Below, one piece after another: positions 13,024 through 26,165 of a DNA stretch of 64,000 nt. This DNA comes from Sitta carolinensis (lineage: Eukaryota > Chordata > Aves > Passeriformes > Sittidae), in the NCBI GenBank assembly GCA_032173965.1, contig CM063284.1, forward strand, positions 112,814,410 to 112,878,409, in the 5' to 3' direction. The notes beneath the pieces are model-generated. The model saw only the letters and a program-made list of their open reading frames with translations. It was not told where the DNA came from and did not search any database. Each line of letters starts with the position of its first letter. Within the stretch, counting starts at the first letter, position 1. Position numbers and translations under genes: made by a program.

Positions 13024-13610
13024 TGTGATGGGTCGACCTTGTGGCCAGGTGACCACTTACCCACTCTACCATTCCCCTTCCCAGCTGGCCAGGGGAGGGA
13101 AAATGAGAGGGGAAATAGTAGGAGGGAAAACAGCTTTTCCCTGAGGCAGAGATAAGGCAGTTTACTACTGTTAAAGAAAAATTTGGTGCATTTACAAGCA
13201 AGTTTATTCTCTATTTCCCACCAGCAAGTGCTGTTCTTCCACTTCCCAGAAAGCAGGGCTTCAGCACACGGAGCAGTTGCTCTGGAAGGCAAGCATCATA
13301 AACAAAAAATGCTTCCCATTCTTTCTTCCTCCCTGAACTTTTACGTCTGAGCTGATGTCACATGGTATGGAATAGCTGTTTGGTTAATTTGGGCCAGCTG
13401 GCCTAGTTGTGTCTCCTGCCCCTTGCCCACTCCCAGTTCCTTGGCAGGGGGAAGTATCAAGAGACAGTGCTGATCCATCTCAAGGAGCCCCAGTAGAGCT
13501 TCCCTTATCTGTCACTGTCAGAGAGAAGACAGGGCTGGACAGATGCTTGGGCTAACTGACTGCAGGTAACCCAATATTCCTAGCCTCTTTCAGTGACATC
13601 AAGGAAGCAC
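13024..13610 (-). mobile_element. ERVL-like LTR, minus strand, abutting CR1
   Basis: The left edge begins TGTGATGGGTCGACC and continues with CCAGCTGGCCAGGGGAGGG, a combination I recognise from a common avian endogenous-retrovirus LTR class. TTTATT at 13203-13208 is, on the minus strand, an AATAAA poly-A signal. A pyrimidine-rich stretch and the block GATGTCACATGGTATGGAATA (13353-13373) follow; the latter has a diverged counterpart in the LTR at 1-540. The start is sharp, the right end is not: similarity to the family fades somewhere between 13480 and 13610. It lies directly against the truncated CR1, suggesting insertion into or deletion next to that LINE. No retroviral genes remain. The 150- and 117-codon antisense frames here are incidental. 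Confidence 0.65.
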
Positions 13611-16600
13611 TGACTTATTTGCCTGTTTTGCTTAGATGTTTGTAATGTTCACTTGATGGTTAAGTGCTTACTTAAGCTTAAGCTTACTCCATTCTTACAG
13701 CAAGAGGATAAATAAGAGTTCCAACCTCACAACATGTACAGGTAGGTCCCAGTTCCTGGATTAGTCACGTATTCTCCTCCTCCAAAGTGTCAAAGATACT
13801 GCACCAGAATGTTGTTCAACCAGCATCAACTACAAGGATAATTGGAGAGCATGAGAATTCCTTAACAAAAAAGACAATGACACACAGGTGTCATTGTTGT
13901 ATGCTTGTATGATACCACGCACACATAGCTGTGACTGAAAATCCATATATCAAACACACAATTGTGACTGGTTTATGTCATCACCCCTTGTACTATTATA
14001 TGCTCATTACACTTGATTTGGGATTATGAACAAGAGAAAGATTTGTTTACTTGTTAACAGCTTTGTTTGTTTAGCTTAGGGCAAAATAGCTTTGTATCTT
14101 TGTTGAATAAGTGTGACAGCTACTTTAAAAAAAAGCTTTTAAGCATTCCTACTAAGCAACATTACTGGGAGGCTAAATTAAAATTTACTTACAGTACAAT
14201 AGGGTTTCAATGGGTTTTTAAAATTACCCTTTGTACTTGCTCTGCCACTTTGAAGAAGAGTATTATGGGATATCTAACCATTAGAGAATAGTAGAATAGT
14301 TTTTGTGGGTTTTTTCTCCCCCAGAAATTACATCTCTGTTAGGATATATGGTCTAATTGTGATACAGCAGTATAAATGGTCCGAGTAAGCCTCATGGAGG
14401 ATGAAAATGCAAGAATGCTATAGTTTTATTTAGTTTATACATATTTAGAAAGAAAATAATAAAATATTCCTAACTATGCTTCAAAAATGTGTTTCTGAAG
14501 TAATAGCAATGTTTGGAACAAGAACACTTCTAAAACTTCACATTTGAAAATATACTTGATAAGAATTTAAATCCAAGAGTAAGTACTAGACTTACCTTGC
14601 ACATTTTGAATTACAAACATATTCATCTTTTGCTTGAATATAAAAGATAAATATTTAATCATAACAAACCATTTTCATTAGTTAAACAACTTTGTTTATA
14701 ATATCCATATATTATAAAAGACATTTTTAAATAGGACATGTCAGCTGATCAAATAGCTTTGAATATTTTGGTTAGATTGGTAATAAATATTCTTGAGAAG
14801 AATATTGGATGTGCAGCCTAAAGGGAGAATACAGTCTCTTTATTCACTTTTTCAGGGCAAGTTGTTTGGTCCTTTCCAAAGAGACTGAAAAGTTTATGTT
14901 GTTTTTATGATGCAGTTTATATTGAGTTTCAACAACAAGATGACAGTGGTCTGTATGTCTTCTCTAAAGCCTTCCTTTTAGTTTCTGTATTTTGGCCTCT
15001 GATGATGGCTGTTCATTCATGCATGTTTATGCTGAACAACATCACTTTTCTTTAGCAGAGGTCTATACTATTTTCATATATTGATGATTATTAGTGAAAG
15101 AAGAATTTGTTGTATTAAAATTAATGCTCCATTTAATGTCTTAATCTGGAGTGAGAGTTTTCCTTAATCTATTAATTGTTCTTCTTTTAAAAATATTTTT
15201 ATGCTAGATTTTAAAAAATGCAACAAACAAATTAATGGTTTGTGCTAAAGAATACATAACTTTTATTCTGGAACTTTTATTAAAACTTTCAAAATTTCCA
15301 TAATTTCCAGAATCCATAATACCTGATAATGATAAATTCAATATGAAACAATCTTCATGACTATTTGGTTTCCTGATTTAGACATAGTTCAGTTTAGTGA
15401 GTGCAGCTTGGAAATGAGGGTTTTCTTTGGTAAACTTTTTTAAATCCTACTTCTTCAATGTGTCTGAGAAAAAAACACAGTTAAAAATTTCCTTATGACA
15501 CTAGGACATTTCAAAGAGATGGAAAGCTTTCACTTAAATTTGAAATTTACATTATTTTAAAAATAAGTTATAGACCCTGACGAAAATTTTTTTTCAACAG
15601 CATTATTTATTCCTAGGTGCTTTCATGCCTAATTTCCTTTAGAATTAATTAAATCAGAAAAAAAAAAAAATCAATCATCTATATGCATCAATAGTCCTTG
15701 AACACATGGACACATGAAATATAGTGGTCAATAGGTTACCAAAGACAATCTTTTTCAAAAAGGAACAGCATTCATAGGAACCACTTGCTTCTCCTTTATT
15801 TGAGCTGTATACAAGTGTATGCATCTCGAACAAAGAATTTCCTTCTGCTGAGAACTTGGAATAAACAGTATCCTCTGGGGTTACATGTACGTCTTGCAGT
15901 TCTGAGGCAATAAAAAAATTCTCTGGAGAAGGGAGATAATGTAAGAATAGAATATCTATTAAAATATATCCCAGAAAAGGTATGTTAGTGGGCTTTTGTT
16001 ATTGTGACCTTAAAACATAACCAAAGAGTAGATTAAGGAAAAAATGAGGTGATGAACTCTTAGATCTGATCCTGAAACTGACTCACTAGGGAGCCAAATT
16101 CTAGGTAAGGGGTAATTTGAATTATGTGTCTTAATTTCATTTTAATTGTATTAATAATAAACCTTCAATTAAACTGCCAAATATTAATTAGTCTAACAAA
16201 ACATTATTGATTTTGCATATAAGATATGTCTCATTTGTCCAGATTTACCATACAGGTTGCAGTGTAAAAACTGTCAAATATGCTCAAAATATCCTGTAAG
16301 TTGGATGAATGAAAATGGCAAAGGCATGTTTTTACCTTCTGCTTCTGTGTATTATTCAGTGTTCAAGTCCAAAAGATACATTTCTTATTTTCATGAGTTC
16401 GTGCTTACATATTTTATAACAGACACCAGTGCATCAGGGTGCACTGATGTGCACACACACTCTGAAGAGCAAGAAAGCTGTTCAAGAAGTTACAGCAATG
16501 TGAAGAAGTTACAGTAATGTGAATTCACATTTGCTGTCTGCTACTGATTGCATTTAGTGTTCATTTGTCATTGTTATAGTAAAGCAGGTGTGCTTTCTAT

Positions 16601-19600
16601 AGGTTTTAAATAAAAAATTTTGGATATCAAAATGGAAAAAGAAAATAAGTCAGCTTTTGACACATAAAGCATCTCTATTCATTCGTTCCTATCACCACAA
16701 GTTCTTCATGCCAAAGTACAGACTTTTTCCTCCAAAGTAATGTTTAAAGCCAGTTCTATTTAAAAATATCTTTAGTCTATAATTGGTTTTAGTAACAATG
16801 TTGATGGCATTTTGAGTAACACTAAATAAAAATTCCATTTCCATAGAAATAGAAATTATTTTAAACCTTCCCCACTAGGATACAATTTTCAATAACATGA
16901 TTTGCTGTTAACTTCAGTGATCATCATCCATGTAATTTTTATCTACCCATTAATGTTAATTATGGATTAGGATTATATGTCAACCTTTGACAGGCTGAAC
17001 AAAACATCAATCAGTTCAAAAGAAATTTTACTATATTTTAGTGGTTGTTCATGAACTAGAAAGACAGAAAATTGCTCAGAGCCACAGAGTGATGCTGTAC
17101 AGTATTTTTAATTATTGAATGTCTAGTTCATTTATTTAAAAAGTCTTTTTTAAGTCGGAGATTGTCATATTTATGCTTTTCTTGGTCTATGACAGTTTAA
17201 AATGCCAGAAAAATTGCTGTCCCTATTTTAGGTCATGTTTCAACTGAAATCAAAGTGGAGCTAGAAAGGGTTGCTCGAGGAGGAAGCTTTCAAGAAAAAA
17301 ACTTTTAATTAACATTTTTATATCCTAACAAGCTATTAAAGGAGTAAGTACTTTAAAAATCTGTTGATAAAAACATAGTCTTTTCACCTCAATATGTCAT
17401 AAAAATTCACAAAAATAGGCTGACATTAAATTAAATATTTCTAGTAATCATCTCTCACCTTAAGATAAATTAATTCAAATGTAATTGAATTTATGATTAA
17501 AAACTTTAGAAACATTCAATTTTTTTTTCCAATTAAAATTTTGAAGGTTTGCACAATTCCATCAGTAATTTCATAACTTTAAAAATAAATAACTTTTTTT
17601 TTCCTACTTTTTGCTATGGACAATAAACACTAAGATATTTTAAGCTCTTATTAAAATTGCAACAATCACACTTTTCAGACAAACTCCCAACACTATAACA
17701 ACACCAAATGTTTTTGCAGTCTCTTAGTTTGGATGGGGCATGCTTAATCTGAATCCAGGAAATCTGGAAAACTTGGAAATTACAGGATAAATTTCTGCTC
17801 ATTCAGCATGGGACAATATCCTTGAAGAGTCACCTCAAAGACCAAAGTAGGCTGATCAGATCATGCCTCAAAGTCACCTCATACAATCACAACAACAATT
17901 CATCACTCTTGTGTTGTGTTCCAGACAACAGCTGGTGCCAGGCCTTGGGAAGGAGAAACTCTGTAGTAAGTAGTAGTGAAAAAAATCTTTCAGAAGTGAA
18001 ACAACTTCCTAATCTCATGCAGCTGGTATCTGACATTTTCTGAATATTGACTCTTATTTTCCTTCTTTTTCTCTCTACCTCATAAAAATGCAATAAGGCA
18101 TGCTGTTAACTACAGCTACATATCTTCTGGTTGGCTTAGAAAATGAAAAAGGGACTATTTTTGGATGAAAAATGCCATGGAAACATACACTGAGTTATAC
18201 TGATGTTGGATTGCAAACATTATGTATTTAGTTTTCATATATTTAAAATAATATATTCCCTTCACCCATACTAAATCAAATAATTTGTTAATATCTTTGG
18301 GTATTTTCACTTTTTTAATTGGAAATTACTAAACGGGCAAGTGTTTTTATCACATTCATGTTCATGCTTTTTTGCAGCTCAGTTGCTGCATAGTTATGCT
18401 CTGCATAAATCCTACTTTCCACAAGAATTACTTTTGAGAAGCTACCACAGTGAAGGGGAAACTGAGGGTAGGACAAAATTAAGATACTTAGCAGCTATGG
18501 AGCACTCAGGCTCTTTTACTGTCAGAGACAAAAGCCACTTCTTAAGCACGTACATATCAGAGAGAAAATGAAATCATTATTCACATAATCTAGTCTTTTG
18601 CCCATACATTTCTCTCACTTATTTATCATATCCATATATCTGTGTACATGAAGTTTAAACACAAAATCATGTTTGAGTCACTGCTTTGATATTCTTTTAT
18701 TGAAAAACACAGTTTGTCATGAATCTTCCTCCAGTTCTGTTATTAGCACAGTTTTTATAGCAGAATCTTCACTAAGCACTCTTGAAAACTTTTAAGAAAA
18801 AAAAACAAAAAAAACAACAGAGAACAAACAAAAGTACTTTCAGAATCTTAAACTCCACAATCTGAACAGATCCAAAAGCATTAATGCAGTTATTTCACTC
18901 TACATGTAAACGGGGGATAATTGTCCCTAGAGGATCTGGAACTTACTGAATGTATAATGTTAACACAAAGATATTAGGATTAATTTCAAGTAACGAGCAG
19001 CTAGAATATCTCTATATATACTCCATGACATAGGTAACTTAAAAACCCTAAGAACTACCACCTAACACAGGGAATAAAACTGAGCTACTTCAAGATCTCC
19101 GATGGAAATTACTAAAATTGAGAGTGCACACACTGGAAAAGAAGGATTCATAATAAAAAAATCAAAAGTCCTTCCTCTTAGACATTGCTAATATCAAATA
19201 TCTGGTTTTTTTTAATGCTTACCTGCAAAGTTTGGGTAGCAAGATAAACAAAAATAGGGTTCCAAAACAATGAAGTTATATTCAGAATTCTGATTTTTTT
19301 TTCAGTCAGAATGTCCAAAGATATGTGCATTACTTACTAGAAGGATTTAACTGTGGTGAGTTTTTAAAGAGGCAAGAGTTCTGCCCTAAAATTTATTTGA
19401 GTAACCCCAGTTCATAGCAGTCTAGGTAAACCTCTTCCTGGTTTATTTTTTCCTTAAGTTGGCCAATCACATTAAGGCATAGTCATGAAACATCTACACA
19501 CATAAAATAATAAAGTCTGCAATTAATATTAAAAACTGGTGCATTTGATTTAATTATCAGCCACTGTTGAATTCCCTCCAGAACAGCAGGTTGACTACAA

Positions 19601-19807
19601 GAATGTACAAATGTGTTTATAGTATAGGCACTCTGATTCTAAGACATAACTTTTATCACAGATTGAGCTCATAGATAATTCCTTATAAAATTCCTGTTTG
19701 AAATGGACCAAACATATTATTTTAAAACAGCAACTTTGATGGTAACCTCCATGTAGGTTCCGTTGAGCCGTGTGTTAATCCCAGGGTACAAATATAAAAT
19801 AGGGATA
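13611..19807. other. AT-rich non-coding DNA with one tandem duplication
   Basis: Long AT-rich unique stretch. Only short unsupported frames are present. The one structural item I can point to is the 19-bp direct repeat at 16484-16521. A short A run occurs at 15658-15670. No promoter or exon could be supported. Confidence 0.55.
16484..16521. repeat. Two-copy 19-bp tandem repeat
   Basis: AAGAAGTTACAGCAATGTG is followed directly by the same 19 bases with a single C-to-T change. Just upstream (about 16429-16454) an imperfect inverted repeat GTGCATCAG / CTGATGTGCAC overlaps a short CA run. Confidence 0.9.
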
Positions 19808-19925
19808 TTCACAGAAACACATGGATTGTGTTGGGACATTAAAAGATCTTGAGTTCCAGCACCCCAGCCATGGGCAAGGACATCTTCCATTGGCTTCTAT
19901 CTACACTTGGCCTTGTTGGATGAGG
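19808..19925 (-). mobile_element. CR1 LINE 3' fragment, minus strand
   Basis: The order of blocks TTGGGACATTAAAAGATCTTGAGTTCCA, then CACCCCAGCCATGGGCAAGGACATCTTCC, then CTTGGCCTTGTTGGA (shown in pieces) follows the antisense CR1 3' region (TTGGAAGGGACCTTAAAG..CCCTGCCATGGGCAGGGACACCTTCCAC..GGCCTTGAACA). It is diverged and truncated on both sides. Confidence 0.65.
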
Positions 19926-22439
19926 GTACACATGAAAAAGCTGGTTTTACTGCTATTGTTTCCTCAGGGATCTGTGCAGGCAGCACAACAGAGGTAAGCA
20001 CTTTGTGTGTTGTGTTTCCTCCAGGTAACACGAAGAATATTTTATTCCAGGCCAATGGAAGAAATGAGCTGAAATAGTAGCTGTGACTGTGCTGCCCATT
20101 TTATCAAGTTAAATTTAGGTCAACTGTTCTGTATTCTGGAGAGGAAAGAGACCATATATTCTCTCCACCACTGCAGAGCTGCTAGATACAGCCCATGTCC
20201 TTACAGTTTGGAGGCATAAAGAGTTCTTTACATTGGATGCCTGGGTAACTTACTCTGAAGTAATATTTTTTCTAGGCAGACAAATATAGATCTTCCTTTA
20301 TGATGGGATAATTCTTACTTAATATATCCTTGGGATTCCAAACTGAAAAGATGCTAAGGAAAACATTCCATTGCATTGAAGAAGTGTATAAATGCTGAAT
20401 ATGCCTAAAATTCATATGAATGGCAGTTCTTGACAGAGACCACATCCCCTCTACAGAACAGCCTCACTTAGGCAGAGGCTTAACTAAACTTGTAGCTGAT
20501 GTATTTTCCTGGGAGCTACCATTTAGCTTTAAGAACCCTTTTATTCTGTGCAACTCTTCCACTCATATGATAGAAATTTTCTTAGAAATGTCATGTAAGA
20601 AAAATTTTTTGCCTTAAAGTTATGTTTATTTATGTCTTGTTTTATTTCACTGTAATAAGGCTGACCTTGAGATTGAAAACTTGATTCTTCAGGTTTATGT
20701 TGAGGTTTATCAACATCAAAAACTACTTGATTGAACAGACATGAACTTTACAGGTTTGTTTGTTTTTTTGTTTTTGTTTTTTTTTTTTTGTTATGTTCAT
20801 CAAAACCTGATACGATGCCTTCTGGAAAGAAATCTGAAAGCATCTGAAAGAAATGTGTCAAGATAATAAGGTCAATCTGATTTCTGTCACTCTCATATGG
20901 TTTGGAGTTCCAAGCAGATAATTTTAGAAATTCACAGGTTTTAATACAGCTATTCTGAGAATTTGGAAGTGTTACCACCACTCAAGCAGATGTAAAACTA
21001 AGGCAGTGTGGGTAAAGACGCATGAAAAGTTCACTTCTGCATCACAAGTTACCTTGGATCTGTTGTACCATGATAACTGCCCATTTGTGTGCTCTCAGAT
21101 TGTTGAAGTAGTTTGACTTGGAAAAGAAAAGGATTATGGTGCATTGCAGAAGTTTGTATTTCTACTTATCACATATGAGCTGATGAATATTATCTTGCTA
21201 TGATGTCATAGTTTATGACTAAATTGTGATAAATAAATAAATTTTCCATCTGACCCTTGACTTTTCCTGAATTGAGAAATGAATATGTAGCAGAAAAGCA
21301 ATGTCCTGGCAACCTCCTCAATCCCAACGGTGTTTATTAAACAATTGTCTTGAAGGAATATTATCACATATATATATAACTTTTGTAAATTCTTCAGTAA
21401 ATCTATTCCCACTGGGATATTGGAAGAATATCACTTCCTTCTCATATAGTTTTTAGTCTAGTTTTTTGAGTAACACTTCAGTGTCACAAAACTCAGTTTT
21501 GAGTTTTGTGACACTGAAGTGAAATAAAGGCATAAGGAAACATATAATAGCAGAAATTTAGGTTTTCAGTCTTTGAATTTAGGTTTCCACTGGAGTTAAA
21601 ATGTTTTTTCAAAACCTAATTAACAGTTCTGAGCTGTATCAATCCTTAAAGTCTCTTTTGCCAGGATAGCAGCACCACCATCCAACGTTCTTTGATATAC
21701 CATGTGATGCTCTGTTTTCTGTGTTCAATTCTGCATCTAGCACTTTCTAAGGATCTAACAGAGGATGTAGGCATTTACTTTCATTACAGTAAGATTTAAG
21801 AGTTTTTAAAAGTAGTACAACTGAGTTTATAATAGAGATAAATTTTCTAATTTTGTTCACTTGCAGATTTCTTAAAAAATGTATGGATTTTTTTACACGT
21901 GATCAGGTTTCCTTAAGTTTTCCAAAAGTAATAGTGACACTTGGATGCTTTATTACATTGGGACAATCCTTGTTATGAAGATTTCTTGATAATAGTAAGC
22001 TCGATCCCAGCTCTTTAGAAATAAATGCTCAGATGATGGTTAAATTTAGGAAATGCCTGGGTGGGATTTAACACAGGACTTTAGGAACACTAGCTTTGAT
22101 AATTATTGATAATTATAATTATGAAGCCAAAGGAAGAACTATGGAAAATTTTAGCTATGAATTATTTCCAAGTGTGAATAAAGGAAAGGACAAAATCTGA
22201 AAATGACTTCTTGACTTTCATAACTAATATACCATCAATAACAAAACATTTCTATGAGATAAAGTATACTTTTTTTTTTTCCCCCATGAAAAAATACTGA
22301 CACAGTTAAACAATGTCTGAAGTGAAAAGGAAAGGTCAAAAATTCAGACTCCTTAAACACAGAAATTTAAAATAATGCAAAGTGAAACATGACGTTTAGT
22401 TCTTACATCTGCAAGAACTAACCCTTCTCTTTGTTGGAT
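19926..22439. other. AT-rich non-coding DNA containing a perfect hairpin
   Basis: No gene recognised. Notable items are a T-rich stretch (20757-20790) and the 48-bp perfect hairpin at 21474-21521. A T11 run is followed by C5 at 22270-22285. Confidence 0.55.
21474..21521. repeat. Perfect 48-bp hairpin (22-bp arms, 4-nt loop)
   Basis: Left arm 21474-21495 and right arm 21500-21521 are exact reverse complements, 22 of 22 bases, around a GTTT loop. The arms start CACTTCAGTGTCAC and end GTGACACTGAAGTG. Flanks do not continue the pairing. The perfect match shows either recent origin by template switching during replication, or a tiny inverted-repeat element. The CAGTGTCACAAAACTC side faintly resembles hAT-type terminal repeats, but no 8-bp target duplication was found. 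The loop is too short for an ordinary miRNA precursor. Confidence 0.95.
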
Positions 22440-22605
22440 TCTATACCTGGGAAGGAGTGACTCCAGGCACAAGAATGAATTGGTAGAGCAGGAGCTGAAG
22501 GGCAGCCCTGCAGAAAGGTATCTGGGGTGCTGGTGGGCATGAGGCTCAGCATGGGTCAGCAGTGTGTGTCCTGACAGCCCAGAGGGCAAACCCTATCCAT
22601 TCAAA
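22440..22605 (+). mobile_element. CR1 LINE fragment, plus strand
   Basis: ACCTGGGAAGGAGTGACTCC, GGGCAGCCCTGCAGAAAGG, GGGGTGCTGGTGGGCATGAG and CAGCAGTGTGTGTCCTGACA, in that order, match the CR1 region 5' of its 3' end. About 165 bp long, truncated on both sides; the usual downstream CR1 sequence is absent. Confidence 0.8.
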
Positions 22606-25404
22606 GATGGAAAAGATACTACAGACCCTTGTATGCATTCAGGAGAAGCTTGAGGGAGGAGAATCTGAAGGCTCTGACTCCTTAGTCTCATTGCTGCTGT
22701 GGCACCAACTGGTAGACTGTCAAAACTGAACATTTACAGGTTTCTTTCACCAAAATCTGGTATAATAAGAATACTCCAGACATAAATAAAACTAAAAGCA
22801 CAGTTTTACCATGAGATATTAGGAACCTGAATCTTTATTTTTTTCTTGTTTTATTTCATTACCTTCTTTTAAACCACATAAGTATGTACAAGTGTGGTGT
22901 AAAACTTTAATGTGACAATTCAATATCAATGTCTAAGTGGCCATAGGCCACACATAATTATTTTCTAATATTAATTGTATTATAAATTTTTCCATCTTTT
23001 TAGAACTTACAACATCTATAACCATATGTTTTCAGAATAGCATAAAATAATTCCTGATTATAGACATTTTCTCCATAAGCTTACAGCAGCTCAAAGTTAT
23101 CACAAGGCAGATGAACCTCTGAGTGATTGAACCATCAGGGGGCAATATCAAGACAGATTAACATGGTTAGAAAGCAGCTTGGTATTTCTTTCATCCTGTC
23201 AATTTTCCATCTGGACCAGAGATTATCAAAACCCATTCAAGGCACAAGATATAAATTACAAAAAATGTAGCACAATAGTACCAAACATCACATAATTTCT
23301 AAACCTCTATGTTTAGAAACATTAGAATGTTTTCAGGAACAACAAATAGGAATGGGGTCTCTCCCTTGCCTTGGGCCCTCCCATTTCCAGCAGAGAATGA
23401 TGTTCAGTGTGGGATCAGACTTATCAATGTAGAATTTCAACAGAGTGGCCATGAAGCTGTGGAAACAGCACAAATACTCTCTTCCTTTTTTAACCCGATG
23501 CAGCTTCATGTGCACTGAACTTGTGCATGCAGAACTTCAGCTCAGTCCCAGTATTTTACCTCAGAGAAGGAACATCACTGTGGGGAGAGACAGAAATGGG
23601 AAGAATATTATCCATTGATTTAATCCACCTGCTGGATCCATTCCAGCCCATTCTGAGCAGATCAAAAATACCTGTATGTCAAGTATTTTAAAACTATCCA
23701 AGAACACTCTCCCCAAGGGGTCCCAGTGTTTTGACCTGCAAAACACCATCATCAGATCCCTAGACAGATCTCAGCAGGAACTGCATGTGCTCCTTCACAG
23801 GAGTGAATACTCTGTTTCAGGCCAAGGAAGACTGAGTACAGTGTATGATACTGTACTCTAGTCAGGTCCCTGTAATAAATCTACCTAAATTTGCACATAA
23901 ATAAACCAAGACTTTTAATCTTGGCATTCTTTTGCAGCATATCAGGGAGTTGTTCTTATGCATAAATGTAGTCGCAGCTGCCCTATTGGACCATCTTACT
24001 GCAGTGATTCAGCAGACATTGCTACAAATTTTAGGCAGTAAGAATCATGGTTTCTTCTATAGATCAGAAAAAATTATCTATTTTTGTAAGGAATTTTATT
24101 GAGCATTTTTGTCTGGCCTACAGATTTACTCCCCTGTAAACCAACACTAACCCTGTGCTACTTTTGCTTTGGCCATTAAACAAATAAGAATTATGTGTGC
24201 TTGATCTAGTTTAGTAGATTTTATTTTTTAATATAATATTTGTCTGGACTTTGGGATGAGTTGTTTGGGGTAGGAGATGATTTTAAATTAGTCTGCAGAG
24301 CCTCATTTCTAAACCAAGAGAATATTCCATTTATAGTATCTTTTGGCTTCTTTTATTTTGACTGGAGCATATTATGAATTCTGTCTGTAATTCCTAACCA
24401 TGAAACCTTTGATTGCCACCTAGGGATTTCTACCTCTGAGAGGACTTGAAACAACTTTGATCACAGCTGTCAGTGCAGTAACATTGTTTTTAGTTTGAGA
24501 CCATAGCTCTAATCTTGTATTATAATTCATTTCTGGATTTAAGCCACACACTGATTCAATAGAGGCTGTCAGCAGCTAATAGGTTGGCCCACAGGAACCG
24601 AGAGAGAATCTGTTTCTTCTCTCACTCAGCAAGCAATCCCCCGTTTAAAATCAGCAGTGTCCCAAGATACCATTTTCAACACGGGCAGAAAAAAGGTAAG
24701 ACAGAGGTACCAACACTTTGATATAAACACAGGAATAATCAATACTAGAAAAGTGACTTTATATAACTAAGAATTGTAAAGCTTACAGAGATGTTGCAAT
24801 GGTTATGTGTGAGACAGATATTTGCCCTTTCTTCAGAAATCCTAAATTATGCATCACACTTGCCAGATTTTTATTACAATCCAGTGCAATTTTTTCCCTA
24901 TCAGAAGAGCTCTCACCCACAGCTAATATTATGCATTTTCTTTACTACAACACCAATTAGCAAAATGAACCAGATCTCAGTGAAGACAAGAGTGACTCTG
25001 AAAATCACATAAGAGAAACTGATGAAGCAAACAATTAAGTATTAGCTATGCAAAATAGAAAAGGTTAAACTTTTTGGTTTTGATTTTTCCTTCAGTAATC
25101 CAGGTATATTGTTTAAGTGAAGAGTCCCTGCAAAGTTGGACACAAGGAATTAATCCTGAACAGAATATAGGTCATGGTGCATGCTGCATATGCACAGTGC
25201 TGTTGTAGGAGGAGTGGAGAAGGATGCTGAGACACAATGCTGGCAGGTGGCATCTGCTATGCTGTCCCTTGTCATGAATACAGGAGTACACAATTCACAT
25301 GGTGAAGAAAACAGTTGCATCTTACATTAGTTTGCCTTCACAATTCTCTGTCAATAATGGGAAAACTCACATCTCTAAAATAGTATTTCAAAATTAGATA
25401 CAGC
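22606..25404. other. AT-rich non-coding DNA
   Basis: No gene or transposon recognised. A CTCF-like core (23132-23145) and a perfect 9-bp stem with 7-nt loop (23834-23858, GAGTACAGT / ACTGTACTC) are the only structured items seen. The slightly GC-richer part 23330-23860 has overlapping short frames on both strands, none convincing. Confidence 0.5.
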
Positions 25405-26165
25405 TTGAAAATGCCAGATTCTGAACCTAGGATGGAGTAATACTGAAGACAAGATTACGTTGGGAAAGGAGTGCAGAAAGGGACCTGGGGCTACTGGTGG
25501 ATATCGGGCTTAGTGTGAATCAGCCATATGTGCCCTGGTAGCCCAGATGTCAAAACCTGTCCCAGGGTGTTTCAAACACAACATCACCAGCAGTTCAAAA
25601 GAGATGATTATCCTGCTTTAGTCAGCATTGGTGCAGCCTTATCTGGAGTGTCATGGGAGTTCTGGGCCCCACAGTTTATCAAGGGTGTGAAGGTACTGTT
25701 ACATCCGGAGAATGGCAACAAAGGGGGTGCAAGGGCTGGAAGAAGCATCCTGTGAAGCTGAAGACTCTGCATTTGTCTGTTTTGGAGAAAAGAAGGTGAG
25801 GAAAAGAAGGCAATAAGATCTTATTTCTCCCTACAGCTTTCCAAGGAGGAGAGGTGAAAAAGAAATTCCTGATCTCTTCTCCCTTCTATCTGGGGAATAG
25901 GGTATTGTAGGAATGATTCAAAACAGCATCAGGGAAGGTTTAGACTGGACTTCAGGAAACATTTCTTTACTGGAAGGCTGTTCAAACACTGAAGCAAGAT
26001 TCCTGGAGAAGTGTTTGATGCACTAAGTCTGTCAGTATTTAAAAGGCATTCAGGCAATGCCCTTAATAGTATACTTTAACTTTTGGGCATTCCTGGTTAG
26101 GACTAGACTGGTCCAGCTGGACTAGGTGGTCACTGTAGCTCCCTTCCAACTGCTACATGTATTCT
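25405..26165 (+). mobile_element. CR1 LINE 3' fragment, plus strand, about 760 bp
   Basis: Decayed CR1 copy running from the late coding region to near the 3' end. Visible landmarks in order: GTGCAGAAAGGGACCTGGGG (about 25471), GTTCTGGGCCCCACAGTTTA (about 25659), GGGAAGGTTTAGACTGGACT (about 25932), CAGGAAACATTTCTTTACTG, then TCCTGGAGAAGTGTTTGATG and finally GTAGCTCCCTTCCAACTGCT. These follow the order of a CR1 3' part, with the expected coding-to-3'UTR layout. Insertions, deletions and stops remove any coding capacity; the 75-codon frame at 25528 is a remnant in a random frame. The extreme 3' octamer repeats of CR1 are degenerate here. Confidence 0.88.

Noticed and set aside
12749..13292. 150- and 117-codon minus-strand frames
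   Set aside because: They are antisense to a decayed CR1 and run into an LTR; no viral or host protein resemblance.
23834..23858. 9-bp perfect stem with 7-nt loop as a regulatory hairpin or terminator
   Set aside because: Stems of this size are expected by chance in 64 kb, and no supporting context is present.
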